Source: Paracoccus zeaxanthinifaciens ATCC 21588
GTDB taxonomy: Bacteria > Pseudomonadota > Alphaproteobacteria > Rhodobacterales > Rhodobacteraceae
Assembly: GCF_000420145.1 (NCBI RefSeq)
Contig: NZ_ATUJ01000002.1
Location: forward strand, 124,001-188,000
DNA: 64,000 nt
Direction: 5' to 3'
The notes beneath the pieces are model-generated. The model had not been told where the DNA came from. It made no database searches and worked only from the letters and a program-made list of their open reading frames with translations. Of the stretch, positions 1-8,889 are shown in pieces (the stretch's first letter is position 1; the number at the start of each line of letters is the position of its first letter). A program made the position numbers and the translations under genes.

Positions 1-949
1 GCGAGCCGGGCGCGAAATGCGACCCGATGGGCGTGCCGTGGCCGGATTTCACCGCCTCGATCAGCACGTCGCGGTCGATGGCGTGCATCAGGGCCTGCCG
101 CACGCGGATGTCGTCGAAGGGCGGGCGTTCGGCATTCATGCCCGCGACGACCTCCATCTCTCCGGTGCCCTCGTGGGTGGCGAAGGCCGCGTCGCTTGCG
201 AACTGGTCGTACAGCTCGGGCGCCGAGAACTCGGCCACGACCTGCACCTGCCCCGATTTCAGCGCGGCCACCTGCGCCTGCGGGTCCGAGATGAAGCGCG
301 CCACGATGCGGTCCAGCGCGGGCTTCTCGCCCCAGTATCCGTCCCATGCGGACATGATCGCGCGGTCGCCCTTGCGCCATTCGTCCAGCTTGAAGGGACC
401 TGTGCCGACCGGCGCGGTGCCGTTGGTATCCGCCGATGACGGCTCGACCATCACGGCGGCGGGAAAGCCCAGCCAGTAGATCAGGTCCGAGGACGGCGCC
501 GACAGCGTCAGCACCAGCGTCGAGGGATCGGGCGCCTCGATCCCTTCGATCGCGGCGTAAAGCGCCTTCTGGCCGTTCGTCGACTCCTCGGCCAGGATGC
601 GTTCCAGCGTGAATTTCGCGGTCGCGCTGTCGAAGGGCACGCCGTTCTGGAAGGCGACCCCCTCGCGCAGCGTGAAGCTGTAGGTCAGGCCGTCATCCGA
701 CACCTGCCATTCGGTCGCAAGCTGCGGCTGGACCTGGCCGTCGCGGTCGATGGCGACCAGCCCCTCGAAGACGTTCTGCCAGGTGACCTGCCCCGCCGCC
801 ACGGGCGAGCTGACCGTGGGGTCCAGGCCCGCCGGTTCGACCGACTGCACGAAGCTGACCTCGTTCGCGGCAAGGGCCGCGACGGGGGCGGCGGCGATCA
901 GCGCGGCGGCGGATGCCGTCATGGCAAGGGCGCGAAGGGGCATGTTCAT
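1..949 (-). CDS. ABC transporter substrate-binding protein, family 5 (peptide/nickel type), C-terminus cut by window edge
   Basis: Periplasmic solute receptor of a dipeptide/oligopeptide-type ABC importer. About 316 residues are visible of a family that usually has 500-550. The reverse strand starts ATG-AAC-ATG at 949. The first 27 or so residues form a signal peptide (hydrophobic Ala-rich core ending AALA). The mature protein follows the family pattern: EPAGLDPTVSSPVAAGQV near the N-terminus, then FEGLVAIDRDGQVQPQLA, a TGPFKLDEW segment and VRQALMHAIDRD near the cut. The stop codon and permease genes lie outside the window. It is divergent from a LysR gene, with an inverted repeat between them that may control it. 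The ligand cannot be told; peptides, opines or nickel are all possible. Confidence 0.93.
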   Translation of the reverse strand, partial: MNMPLRALAMTASAAALIAAAPVAALAANEVSFVQSVEPAGLDPTVSSPVAAGQVTWQNVFEGLVAIDRDGQVQPQLATEWQVSDDGLTYSFTLREGVAFQNGVPFDSATAKFTLERILAEESTNGQKALYAAIEGIEAPDPSTLVLTLSAPSSDLIYWLGFPAAVMVEPSSADTNGTAPVGTGPFKLDEWRKGDRAIMSAWDGYWGEKPALDRIVARFISDPQAQVAALKSGQVQVVAEFSAPELYDQFASDAAFATHEGTGEMEVVAGMNAERPPFDDIRVRQALMHAIDRDVLIEAVKSGHGTPIGSHFAPGS

Positions 950-1012
950 GGCGGATCCCTGTCCTTGGATTGCTTGGCCGCGACGCGGGGCGGCGCAGCG
1001 GGTGATGCGTTC

Positions 1013-1040
1013 ATGTGCACATCTTATGCGCTGATAAGAT
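1013..1040. promoter_or_regulatory. Candidate LysR operator between divergent genes
   Basis: ATCTTAT (1021-1027) and ATAAGAT (1034-1040) form a perfect 7-bp inverted repeat with a 6-bp spacer, which fits the T-N11-A pattern of LysR-type binding sites. A second perfect 10-bp palindrome, ATGTGCACAT, abuts it at 1013-1022. The site lies between the divergent binding-protein and LysR genes, where autoregulation plus target control is usual. Binding is inferred. Confidence 0.55.
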
Positions 1041-1114
1041 GGCAGTTCCAGTGACTTGAAAAGCGAAAGATGCGTGGCACCGTGCAACGCAAATCGTTGC
1101 AGCGGGGATGGCGC

Positions 1115-2017
1115 GTGGATCGGCAGACAATCGAACTGTTCCAGGAACTGGCGCGGACAGGGTCCATCCGGCAGACCGCCGACACGGTGGGCATGTCGCC
1201 CACCGCCGTGACCCGGCAGCTGGACAAGCTGGAGCGCACCTTCGGATCGCCGCTGGTCGAACGCACCCCGCGCGGCGTCCGCCTGACCGCCGCGGGCGAG
1301 CTGTTGGCCGCCAGAAGCCGCGACATCGGGCGCGAGCTGGCCCTGACACGGCAGATGATCGACGACCTGAAGGGGCTGCGGCGGGGCCATGTCTCGATCC
1401 ATGTGAATGGCGCGGCGATCAGCTCGATCCTGGGGCCCGCGCTGTCGGAATTCGCCGCGCTGCATCCCGGCATCTCGGTCGAGGTCACGGTCACCTCGGC
1501 CCAGGGGGCGCTGGATGCGGCGGCGACCGGGCGGACCGACCTGATCGTGACCATGTTCGCGCCGCCCGACACGCGCATCGTCATCCGACACCGGCGGCCC
1601 GTCATGCACGAACCGATCATGGCGCCCGACCACCCGCTTGCGGCATCGCAGGTCGTCACCCTGCCCCAGATCGCGGGCGCGCGCCTTGCCCTGCCCGATC
1701 GCGGCTTCGGCGTGCGGCGGGCCTTCGACCAGCGGATGCGGGCGCAGGGGCTGGACGGGTTCGAGGCCGCCTTCACCACCTCGTCGATGGAACTGCAGAA
1801 GGAGCTGGCGCGGCGCGGATCGGCGGTGCTGATCCTGCCCCGCATGGCCGTCGCCCGAGAGATCGCGGATGGCAGTCTTGTCGCGCGCCCCTTCGAGCCG
1901 CGCGCCCGGATCGAGACCCTGCTGGAGCTGGGCCATTCCATCGCCCATCACCAGAGCCTGGCGGCACGGCGGCTGCTGGACTTCCTCGAAACCTTCCTGC
2001 AGCGGCCCGCGGCCTGA
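1115..2017 (+). CDS. LysR family transcriptional regulator
   Basis: DNA-binding regulator of about 300 residues. Residues 3-60 form the winged HTH (ELFQELARTGSIRQTADTV, then SPTAVTRQLDKLE). The rest is a periplasmic-binding-protein-like effector domain (GHVSIHVNGAAISSILGPAL onward). I chose GTG 1115 because VDRQTIELF is where LysR proteins normally begin and GGGGA lies just upstream; ATG 1070 in the same frame would add 15 residues. It is divergent from the family 5 binding protein and is probably its regulator. The effector is unknown. Confidence 0.9.
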   Translation: MDRQTIELFQELARTGSIRQTADTVGMSPTAVTRQLDKLERTFGSPLVERTPRGVRLTAAGELLAARSRDIGRELALTRQMIDDLKGLRRGHVSIHVNGAAISSILGPALSEFAALHPGISVEVTVTSAQGALDAAATGRTDLIVTMFAPPDTRIVIRHRRPVMHEPIMAPDHPLAASQVVTLPQIAGARLALPDRGFGVRRAFDQRMRAQGLDGFEAAFTTSSMELQKELARRGSAVLILPRMAVAREIADGSLVARPFEPRARIETLLELGHSIAHHQSLAARRLLDFLETFLQRPAA

Positions 2018-2092
2018 CCGCCGCGTTGCCGTGCGGGGCGATTGGCGCTAATCACGAAGGACCGCGCCCGCAGCAGAAGGCATCGCCCCAAG

Positions 2093-2998
2093 GTGAACAC
2101 CCGCTTTTTGGAAACCTTCGTCACCGTCGCGGGGCTCGGCAGCTTTCGCGCGGCGGCGGAACGGCTGAACATCAGCCAGGCGACCGTCTCCAGCCGCATC
2201 TCGGCGCTGGAGAACGAGCTGGGCGTGAACCTGTTCGACCGCGAATTCCATGCCAGCCGCATCACCGTCGCGGGGACGCTGATCCTGGACAAGGCCAAGG
2301 AGATGCTGGCGACCGAGAACCGCCTGCGCGCCACGCTGTCCGATCCGTCCCAGGCCGCGGGGCGCGTGCGGGTGGGTCTTGTCACCTCGGTCGTGCATAC
2401 ATGGCTGTGCGACCTGATCGAGGAGGTCGCCCGCGTCTATCCCCGGCTGGAGATCGAGCTGACGGTCGAGGCCACCCCCGGCCTGTCGGCGGCCTTCGAT
2501 CGCGGCGGGCTGGACCTGCTGCTGACCACCGACGAGATGCAGGACGAACAGACCGCCTGCACGGCGCTTGCGCCCCTTGCGATGGGGTGGTTCGGCCCCG
2601 TCGGCATGCGCGACGAGGTTCTGGGCCTTGCCGATATCGTCACCGGCCCGCTGATCACCTTCACCCGCAATTCCAGGCCGCATGCCAATGTCGTGGCGCT
2701 GTTCGACGAACAGGGGCTGCGCCCGTCGATGGTGCATTGCGTGACCTCGATCTCGGCCATCGCGCGGCTGACGGAACGGGGCCTGGGCGTGGCGACGCTG
2801 CCGCGCGGCTGCGACCTTGCGGGGCCGGACCTGGTCGAGCTGGCGGTCGATGCCGCGCTGCCCGACCTGCCGCTGTTCTGCGTCTGGCGGCGCAATTCGG
2901 ATGCCGCGATCCACCGCGCCATCGCCGATCTTGCCCGCCATTGCGCCGAGGCCCACCGCGCGGCCCTGCCCGCCGCCCCGCGCCTGAATGCGGGGTGA
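2093..2998 (+). CDS. LysR family transcriptional regulator
   Basis: Second LysR-type regulator, about 301 residues. The HTH is clear (FLETFVTVAGLGSFRAAAERL, SQATVSSRISALENELGVNLFDR), followed by an effector domain starting GRVRVGLVTSVVHTWL. GTG 2093 gives the usual LysR N-terminus (VNTRFLETF); an in-frame TTG at 2042 would add a basic 17-residue leader and is less likely. It lies 75 bp after the previous LysR on the same strand. It may control the DUF4286-like gene or the TRAP operon downstream; that link rests only on proximity. Confidence 0.9.
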   Translation: MNTRFLETFVTVAGLGSFRAAAERLNISQATVSSRISALENELGVNLFDREFHASRITVAGTLILDKAKEMLATENRLRATLSDPSQAAGRVRVGLVTSVVHTWLCDLIEEVARVYPRLEIELTVEATPGLSAAFDRGGLDLLLTTDEMQDEQTACTALAPLAMGWFGPVGMRDEVLGLADIVTGPLITFTRNSRPHANVVALFDEQGLRPSMVHCVTSISAIARLTERGLGVATLPRGCDLAGPDLVELAVDAALPDLPLFCVWRRNSDAAIHRAIADLARHCAEAHRAALPAAPRLNAG

Positions 2999-3000
2999 CA

Positions 3001-3031
3001 AGGGGGTGATCGGAAAACCCGATCACCCCCT
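3001..3031 (+). terminator. Strong hairpin after the second LysR gene
   Basis: A perfect 13-bp stem (3001-3013 with 3019-3031) with loop AAAAC starts 3 bases after the LysR stop codon. There is no U-tract, so it is either a weak intrinsic terminator or an mRNA 3' end stabiliser. Confidence 0.6.
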
Positions 3032-3137
3032 GACGGAAAATCCCGTTTGCCCGATGGGCCTTTTCGCCGCAGCCTTCCCCCAATCCCAACCGACGGCGCG
3101 GGCACCCGCCCGCACGTCCAGCAGTCAGGATGCAGGC

Positions 3138-3806
3138 ATGAGCAGGATCCGTTCCACCGAAGAAGCGCAGTTGTTCGTCTGGAGCGACGTCGACCCCGAC
3201 CACGAGGCCGATTTCAACCTGTGGTACGACCGCGAGCACATGGAAGAGCGCGTCCGCATCGAGGGCTTTACCGGCGCGCGCCGCTATCGCGCGGTGTCGG
3301 GATCGGCGCGGCGCTACCTCGCGCTCTATCGCGCCAGCGCGCTGAGCGATTTCACCTCGGCGGCCTACAAGCAGGCGTTCCAGCACCAGACGCAGTGGTC
3401 GGTCACGAACTTCACCCGCATGTCGAACACCCGCCGCCGCGTGATGCATGTCGCGCTGGAAGGCGGCTTCGGCTGGGGATCGGCCGTCGCGATGGTCGAA
3501 CTGGCCCCCGGCGCGGTCGATGAGGACGCGATCCGCGACCAGATGGAGGCGCTGATGGCCGTCGAGGGCGTGCTGCGCGTCCATTACATGGTCCCCGATC
3601 AGGCGCTCTCGACGCCCTTGCCCTCGGAACAGACCGAGGGACGCGTCCTTGCGCCCTGCCTGGTCGTCGACGTCACCACCGAACCCGTGGCCGAGGCGAC
3701 CCTGCGCCAGATGACCGAGCGCTTCGAGGGCAGCGTCCGCGAGGCCCAGACCTTCACCCTGCTGTGGTCGCTGGACGAACACGACCTGCCGCCGCAAGCC
3801 GACTGA
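3138..3806 (+). CDS. DUF4286-like dimeric alpha-beta barrel protein
   Basis: About 222 residues, function not established. The N-terminal half carries FNLWYDREHMEERVRI, resembling DUF4286/EthD-like ferredoxin-fold proteins. The second half (AVAMVELAPGAVDEDAIRDQ onward) looks like a second copy of a similar alpha-beta unit, so the protein may be a tandem barrel. I chose ATG 3138 (MSRIRSTEEAQ) because AGGA lies upstream and the longer reading from 2988 crosses the hairpin after LysR. It is 72 bp before a TRAP operon on the same strand and may handle the imported compound. No catalytic residues can be named. Confidence 0.75.
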   Translation: MSRIRSTEEAQLFVWSDVDPDHEADFNLWYDREHMEERVRIEGFTGARRYRAVSGSARRYLALYRASALSDFTSAAYKQAFQHQTQWSVTNFTRMSNTRRRVMHVALEGGFGWGSAVAMVELAPGAVDEDAIRDQMEALMAVEGVLRVHYMVPDQALSTPLPSEQTEGRVLAPCLVVDVTTEPVAEATLRQMTERFEGSVREAQTFTLLWSLDEHDLPPQAD

Positions 3807-3878
3807 ACACGAATTGCCGGCACGGGGGCAGAGATCCCCGGCCGGCCCCAGAACACCAACCAACCGGGAGATCACGAC

Positions 3879-4838
3879 ATGAAACGCATCCTTCTTGGCA
3901 CCGCCATCGCGGCCCTTGCGACCACCGCCGCCCAGGCCGAGACCTGGCAGATGTCGGCGGACGCGCCGGACGGCAACTACCTGACCCAGAACATCCGCGC
4001 CTTCGCCGATGACGTCGCGCGCCTGACCGAAGGCGAGCTGGAGATCGAGGTCGTCTCGAACTCGGTCCTGCTGAAGCGTCCGGAACTGAAGCGCGGCGTG
4101 CAGCGCGGCATCGTGCCCATCGGCGAGGTGCTGATCTCGGCCCTCGGCAACGAGGACGCGGCCTATTCGGCGGATGCCGTGCCGCTGCTGGCCACCACCT
4201 TCGACGAGGCGAAGGCCCTGTGGGACGCATCGCGCCCGATCTACGAGGAGAAGCTGGCCGAGGAAGGCCTGGTCCTGCTTTATGCCGCACCCTGGCCGCC
4301 GCAGGGGATCTACATGAACAGCGAGGTCACCGACGCCTCGTCCTTCGACGGCGTCAAGTTCCGCGCCTACAACCCCTCGACCGCGCGGCTGGCCGAGCTG
4401 CTGGGCGCCGTGCCCGCGACCATCGCCACGGCCGAGATCTCGCAGGCCTTCTCGACCGGGGTCATCAACGGGATGATCACCTCGCCCTCGACGGGGGTGG
4501 ACAGCCAGGCGTGGGATTTCGTCTCGCATTACTATGACGTGCAGGCCTTCATCCCGAAGAACATGGTCATCGTGAACCAGCGGTCCTTCGACGGACTGGA
4601 CGAGGGCGTGCAGGGCGCGCTGCGCGAGGCCGCCGAGCGGGCCGAGACCCGCGGCTGGGAGATGGCCGAGACCGCGACCACCGAGGCCACGCAGACCATG
4701 GCCGACAACGGCATGCAGGTCCTGCCCACCCCCGAAGGCCTGGCGACCGATTTCGAGGCCATCGCCGAGACCATGCGCGCCGAGTGGCTGGAACAGGCGG
4801 GCGAGGACGGCCAGACCATCGTCGACGGCCTGAACTGA
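3879..4838 (+). CDS. dctP: TRAP transporter substrate-binding protein (DctP family)
   Basis: Periplasmic receptor of a tripartite ATP-independent transporter, 319 residues. The signal peptide is residues 1-20 (basic MKR, hydrophobic core, AQA cleavage). The DctP pattern follows: LTEGELEIEVVSNSVLLKRPELKRGVQRG in the first lobe, GVKFRAYNPSTARLAELLGA with the ligand-contacting Arg region in the centre, and FSTGVINGMITSPSTGVDSQ. DctQ and DctM genes follow on the same strand. The amidase and NHL genes behind them suggest the ligand or its product is an amide or organic acid, but the substrate is not determined. Confidence 0.93.
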   Translation: MKRILLGTAIAALATTAAQAETWQMSADAPDGNYLTQNIRAFADDVARLTEGELEIEVVSNSVLLKRPELKRGVQRGIVPIGEVLISALGNEDAAYSADAVPLLATTFDEAKALWDASRPIYEEKLAEEGLVLLYAAPWPPQGIYMNSEVTDASSFDGVKFRAYNPSTARLAELLGAVPATIATAEISQAFSTGVINGMITSPSTGVDSQAWDFVSHYYDVQAFIPKNMVIVNQRSFDGLDEGVQGALREAAERAETRGWEMAETATTEATQTMADNGMQVLPTPEGLATDFEAIAETMRAEWLEQAGEDGQTIVDGLN

Positions 4839-4847
4839 GGCCCCGCA

Positions 4848-4875
4848 CCCGCGATCCCGCTCACGGGGTCGCGGG
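4848..4875 (+). other. Intercistronic hairpin between dctP and dctQ
   Basis: An 11-bp GC-rich stem with one G-U pair (4848-4858 with 4865-4875) and a 6-base loop begins 9 bases after the dctP stop. Hairpins here commonly stabilise the binding-protein mRNA or cause partial termination, so more receptor than permease is made. Confidence 0.6.
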
Positions 4876-4921
4876 CATCCTGACGCGGGCGCCGCCCGTC
4901 CACGAATTAAGGAGCGTCGCG

Positions 4922-5431
4922 ATGGTCCTGACACGACATCTGTTCACCTTCTGCGGGGCCCTGGCCGCGCTTTCGCTTGTGGGGATCGCCGTGCTGATCC
5001 TTGCCCAGATCGTTCTGCGCATGATGGGCAGCCAGATCCCCTCGGCCGACGATTTCGCGGCCTGGGGGCTGTCGGCCTCGATCTTCCTGGCGCTGCCGAC
5101 CGCGCTGACGCATGGCGACCATATCCGCGTGACCTCGCTGCGCCAGCTGCTGCCTGCGGGCATCGGCCACGTGGCGGATGTCGTCGCGGCGGGCTTCGCC
5201 ACGCTGATGATGGCCTGGGTCGCCTGGGCGATCTTCGGCTATGTCCATGAAAGCTGGGCCTATGACGATGTCAGCCAGGGGATCGTCGCGGTGCCGCTGT
5301 GGATCCCGCAATCGGCCATGGCCTTCGGCGCGATCCTGTTCGCGGTGGCCTTTGCCGAACGCACGCTGCGCCTGGTCCTGGGCCTGCCGGTCGAACGCGA
5401 CGATGTCGCCGAACAAGCACGGGGCGAGTGA
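4922..5431 (+). CDS. dctQ: TRAP transporter small permease (DctQ family)
   Basis: Inner-membrane 169-residue protein with four hydrophobic segments: about residues 8-30, 45-64, 83-108 and 128-147. It has typical DctQ features: PSADDFAAWGLSASIFLALPTAL and a conserved HIRV in the loop after helix 2. ATG 4922 has a good AAGGA ribosome site 9 bases upstream. It pairs with the large permease that follows at once (TGA then ATG within 2 bases) to form the TRAP membrane complex. Confidence 0.92.
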   Translation: MVLTRHLFTFCGALAALSLVGIAVLILAQIVLRMMGSQIPSADDFAAWGLSASIFLALPTALTHGDHIRVTSLRQLLPAGIGHVADVVAAGFATLMMAWVAWAIFGYVHESWAYDDVSQGIVAVPLWIPQSAMAFGAILFAVAFAERTLRLVLGLPVERDDVAEQARGE

Positions 5432-5432
5432 C

Positions 5433-6731
5433 ATGGAAATCCTTTCGCAATCCGCCGTTCTTGTCGTGACGCTGCTGGTCCTTCTGGGCCTTGGCGTCTG
5501 GGTGGGCGTGGCGCTTCTGGCATCCGCCGTGGTGATCTTCCTGCTGTTCACCTCCAGCCCGGTCGATGCGGTGCTGGGCACCACCATGTGGGCGCATTCC
5601 GCCAGCTGGACCCTGACCGCGCTGCCGCTGTTCATCTGGATGGGTGAGATCCTGTACCGCACCCGCCTGGCCGAGGATCTGTTTTCCGGCCTTGCCCCCT
5701 GGGTCGGGCGTCTGCCCGGCGGGCTGGCCCATGTGAACGTGGTGGGCTGCGGCATCTTTGCCGCCGTGTCGGGATCGTCGGCGGCCACCACGGCGACCGT
5801 CGGCCGCATCTCGCTGCCGGAACTGAAATCGCGCGGCTATGACGACCGGCTGGCCATCGGGTCGCTGGCGGGGTCGGGCACGCTTGGCCTGCTGATCCCG
5901 CCTTCGGTCGTGATGATCGTCTATGGCGTCGCGGCGCAGGTCTCCATCAACCGGCTGTTCATCGCGGGCGTGGTGCCGGGGCTGATGCTGATGGCACTGT
6001 TCTCGGGCTATATCGCGATCTGGTCGCGGATGAACCGCGATGCCATGCCCGCCCCCGAAACCAGCATCGGCTGGGCCGAGCGCCTGTACCGCCTGCGCCT
6101 GCTGCTCCCGGTGGTGGGGCTGATCGTGGGCGTCATCGGCTCGATCTATGCCGGTTTCGCCACCGCGACCGAGGCTGCGGCCATCGGTGTGGCCGGTGCC
6201 CTGCTGATCGCCGCGCTTGGCCGGTCGCTGACGCGCGACAGCTTCTTCGCCGCGCTGTTCGGCGCGACGCGGACATCCGCGATGATCGGCCTGATCCTGC
6301 TGGGTGCGGCCTTCCTGACATCGGCCATGAGCTTCTCGGGCCTGCCCGCCGACCTGGCCGAGGTCATCTCGAACAGCGGGCTGGGCAAGGCCGGGCTGAT
6401 CGCGGTGCTGACGGTGTTCTTCGTGCTGCTGGGCTGCTTCCTCGACGGGATCTCGATCGTGGTGCTGACGACCTCGGTGGTGATGCCCGCCATCGCGGCG
6501 GTGGGGATCGATCCGGTCTGGTTCGGCATCTATCTGATCATCGTGGTCGAGATGGCGCAGATCACGCCCCCCCTTGGCTTCAACCTGTTCGTGATCCAGA
6601 ACCTGACCGGGCGCGGCATCTTCGAGATCACGCGCATGATCGTGCCCTATTTCCTGATCCTCGTGCTGGCGGTGATATTGCTGACGGCATTCCCCGGCAT
6701 CGCCACCTGGCTTGTCCAACAAACGATCTGA
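5433..6731 (+). CDS. dctM: TRAP transporter large permease (DctM family)
   Basis: 432-residue inner-membrane transport subunit with about 12 hydrophobic segments. The family signatures are present: GCGIFAAVSGSSAATTATVGRI, then GSLAGSGTLGLLIPPSVVMI, and near the C-terminus EMAQITPPLGFNLFVIQ. Uptake is driven by an ion gradient, and ligand is delivered by DctP. The start lies 1 base beyond the dctQ stop, so translation is coupled. Confidence 0.95.
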   Translation: MEILSQSAVLVVTLLVLLGLGVWVGVALLASAVVIFLLFTSSPVDAVLGTTMWAHSASWTLTALPLFIWMGEILYRTRLAEDLFSGLAPWVGRLPGGLAHVNVVGCGIFAAVSGSSAATTATVGRISLPELKSRGYDDRLAIGSLAGSGTLGLLIPPSVVMIVYGVAAQVSINRLFIAGVVPGLMLMALFSGYIAIWSRMNRDAMPAPETSIGWAERLYRLRLLLPVVGLIVGVIGSIYAGFATATEAAAIGVAGALLIAALGRSLTRDSFFAALFGATRTSAMIGLILLGAAFLTSAMSFSGLPADLAEVISNSGLGKAGLIAVLTVFFVLLGCFLDGISIVVLTTSVVMPAIAAVGIDPVWFGIYLIIVVEMAQITPPLGFNLFVIQNLTGRGIFEITRMIVPYFLILVLAVILLTAFPGIATWLVQQTI

Positions 6732-6739
6732 GAGCTTCG

Positions 6740-7936
6740 ATGACCAACGACCTGCTTGCCGCCGCCCGCGCCCGCGCCTCTGCCCCCGACTTCACGCGCG
6801 TGTTCGACGATCCGGTGGAAACCGAAGGCCCGCTGAGCGGCCTGACCGTCGCGGTCAAGGACCTGTTCGACGTTCGCGGATACCCGACCGGCGCGGGCAC
6901 CGCCCCCGATCCTGCGCGCGCGCCTGCGCAAGACGACGCGGTCGCCGTGGCGCGGCTGCGGGCGGCGGGGGCGGGGCTGATCGGCCATGCCAACATGACC
7001 GAATACGCCTATAGCGGGCTGGGCCTGAACCCCCATCACGGCACGCCGCTGACCCCGCTGATCGAGGGCGCGATCGCGGGCGGCTCGACCTCGGGCGGGG
7101 CGTCGGCGGTGGCGCGCGGCGTGGCCGATATCGCGCTTGGGACCGACACGGGCGGATCGGCGCGCATTCCGGCGGCCTTCTGCGGGCTTTACGGGTTCAA
7201 GCCGACCGCGGACAGCATCTCGCGCAAGGGTGCCGTGCCGCTGTCGCATTCGCTGGACAGCGTGGGCGTGATGACCCGCGATCCGGCCCTGCTGCGCCCG
7301 GTGCTGAACGTGCTGCGCGACCGCCCGCTGGCCGCCGCCGACATCCCCGGCACCGTGATCGTGCCGCAGAATTTCGGGCTGGACGGCGTGGACCCGCAGA
7401 TCACCGAGGCCTTCGAAGCCGCGCTGGAGGTCCTGGCCCAGGGCGGCATCACCATCCGCCGCCTGTCGATGCGCTTCTTCGACGATTACCGCGCCCTGCC
7501 CGTCTGGCAGTTCAGCGCGGTCGAGTCCCGCTGCCATCACGGCGCGGCCTTCGAAGGTCACCGCGACCGGCTGGACCCGCGCGTCGCCTCGCGCATGGCC
7601 CGCGCGGACGAGACCGATGCCCCGGGCTATGCCCGCACGCTGATCGCGCGCCAGGCGCTGGCGGACGAGGCCGCGCGCATCTTCGCGGATGCGCCCATCG
7701 TGCTGCCGACCGTCGCGACCCTGCCGCCGCAGCTGGCCGACCTGTCGGACGACGCGACCTATGACCGCGTGAACCTGCTGGCGCTGCGCAATACCAGCCT
7801 TGGGAACGTGATCGACGGCTGCTCGGTCAGCCTGCCGCTGACGGACCTGCCGGGCGCGGGGCTGATGATCACCGCGCCGCGCGGCCATGACGCCACGGTC
7901 CTCGGCATGGCCGAGGTGCTGGCCGACCAGCTGTGA
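6740..7936 (+). CDS. Amidase (amidase signature family)
   Basis: Ser-cisSer-Lys hydrolase of 398 residues cleaving a carboxamide. The signature triad is visible: Lys40 in AVKDLFD, the cis-Ser in GGSTSGG (Ser116/118) and the nucleophile Ser140 in TDTGGSARIPA. It begins 8 bases after dctM and its stop overlaps the start of the NHL gene (GTGA), so it is an operon member that probably hydrolyses the imported substrate. Related names such as AtzF-like or aspartyl amidase cannot be separated from sequence alone. It lacks a GatA-type extension. Confidence 0.9.
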   Translation: MTNDLLAAARARASAPDFTRVFDDPVETEGPLSGLTVAVKDLFDVRGYPTGAGTAPDPARAPAQDDAVAVARLRAAGAGLIGHANMTEYAYSGLGLNPHHGTPLTPLIEGAIAGGSTSGGASAVARGVADIALGTDTGGSARIPAAFCGLYGFKPTADSISRKGAVPLSHSLDSVGVMTRDPALLRPVLNVLRDRPLAAADIPGTVIVPQNFGLDGVDPQITEAFEAALEVLAQGGITIRRLSMRFFDDYRALPVWQFSAVESRCHHGAAFEGHRDRLDPRVASRMARADETDAPGYARTLIARQALADEAARIFADAPIVLPTVATLPPQLADLSDDATYDRVNLLALRNTSLGNVIDGCSVSLPLTDLPGAGLMITAPRGHDATVLGMAEVLADQL

Positions 7937-8772
7937 CGACGACGACGCGCCCCGCGATCCACGTGGCCCTGGGCGAACGGCTCTATGTCGTTCGCCACGT
8001 GACCGATGACGCGCTGGCGGGGATCAGCGACATCGCGGTGGATGGCGACCGGATCGTCGCGCTGCGCCGTCGCGTGCCCGAACTGCAGGTGATGGACCCG
8101 CGCGGATCGCTGCGGGACGAAGGCCACGACCTGCCGCAGATGGCCTGCGGTCACGGCTTGCGCCGCATCGCGCCGGGGCTGTTCGCGGCGGTGGACATGG
8201 ACGGGCACAAGCTGCTGTTCCTCGATGCCGCGCTGAGCGAGATCGGGCGCATCCACTGCAACGAGCGGCCGGGCCTGGGCCGGCCCTTCAACCACCCCAC
8301 CGATTGCGCGCGCGGGCCGGACGGGCGGTTCTATGTCACCGACGGCTATGGCAACAGCGCGGTCCATGTCTTCGCGCCCGATTTCCGCCACCTCCACAGC
8401 TTCGGCACGCCGGGCCGGGGGGCGGGGCAGTTCTCGACCCCGCACAGCGTCGTGGTGGACGGCCAGGGCCGCGTCTGCATCGCCGACCGCGAAAACGACC
8501 GCATCCAGCGCTTCGATGCGGACGGCGAATTCATCGACATGATCGAGGGGCTGCACCGCCCCATGGCACTGGCGCTGCTGGCGGACGGTACGCTGCTGGC
8601 GACGGACCAGACGCCGCGCCTGTCGGCCTTCGACCCCGATGGCCGCCTGACGGGGCGCTGCCGCACCTTCGCGACCTATGCCCATGGGATGGATGTCTGC
8701 GCCGATGGCACCATCGTCCTGGCCGAGATGGCGCCCGATCGCGTGACCTTTCTGAAACCGGTCGCCGAGTGA
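7933..8772 (+). CDS. NHL-repeat beta-propeller protein
   Basis: 279 residues with NHL-type blades, best seen at RPFNHPTDCARGPDGRFYVTD, STPHSVVVDGQGRVCIADR and the ENDRIQRFDADGEFI turn. Such propellers occur in lyases of the PAL (peptidylglycine amidating) type and in SMP-30-like lactonases, so a hydrolase or lyase role near the amidase is plausible but unproven. There is no signal peptide, so it is probably cytoplasmic. The GTG start overlaps the amidase stop by 4 bases. It is the last gene of the TRAP operon. Confidence 0.82.
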   Translation: MTTTTRPAIHVALGERLYVVRHVTDDALAGISDIAVDGDRIVALRRRVPELQVMDPRGSLRDEGHDLPQMACGHGLRRIAPGLFAAVDMDGHKLLFLDAALSEIGRIHCNERPGLGRPFNHPTDCARGPDGRFYVTDGYGNSAVHVFAPDFRHLHSFGTPGRGAGQFSTPHSVVVDGQGRVCIADRENDRIQRFDADGEFIDMIEGLHRPMALALLADGTLLATDQTPRLSAFDPDGRLTGRCRTFATYAHGMDVCADGTIVLAEMAPDRVTFLKPVAE

Positions 8773-8774
8773 AC

Positions 8775-8812
8775 TTGCAATCTGCGGATGCTTTGGTATA
8801 CGACGGCATACC
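8775..8812 (+). promoter_or_regulatory. Candidate acnB promoter with inverted repeat
   Basis: TTGCAA (8775-8780) and TATACG (8797-8802), spaced 16 bases, resemble -35 and -10 boxes. GGTAT (8795-8799) and ATACC (8808-8812) form an inverted repeat over the -10, as expected for a repressor site. It lies 78-115 bases before acnB. Confidence 0.4.
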
Positions 8813-8889
8813 TCTAGCTTTCCCGGCAATGCCCGCAGGCCTTGCGAACGGGACAAGTGCCACTTGAAACGCATGACCTGGGCATCGCC

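Noticed and set aside
17..479. Plus-strand frames opposite the first gene
   Set aside because: The minus strand reads as a normal family 5 binding protein; the plus frames have no motif.
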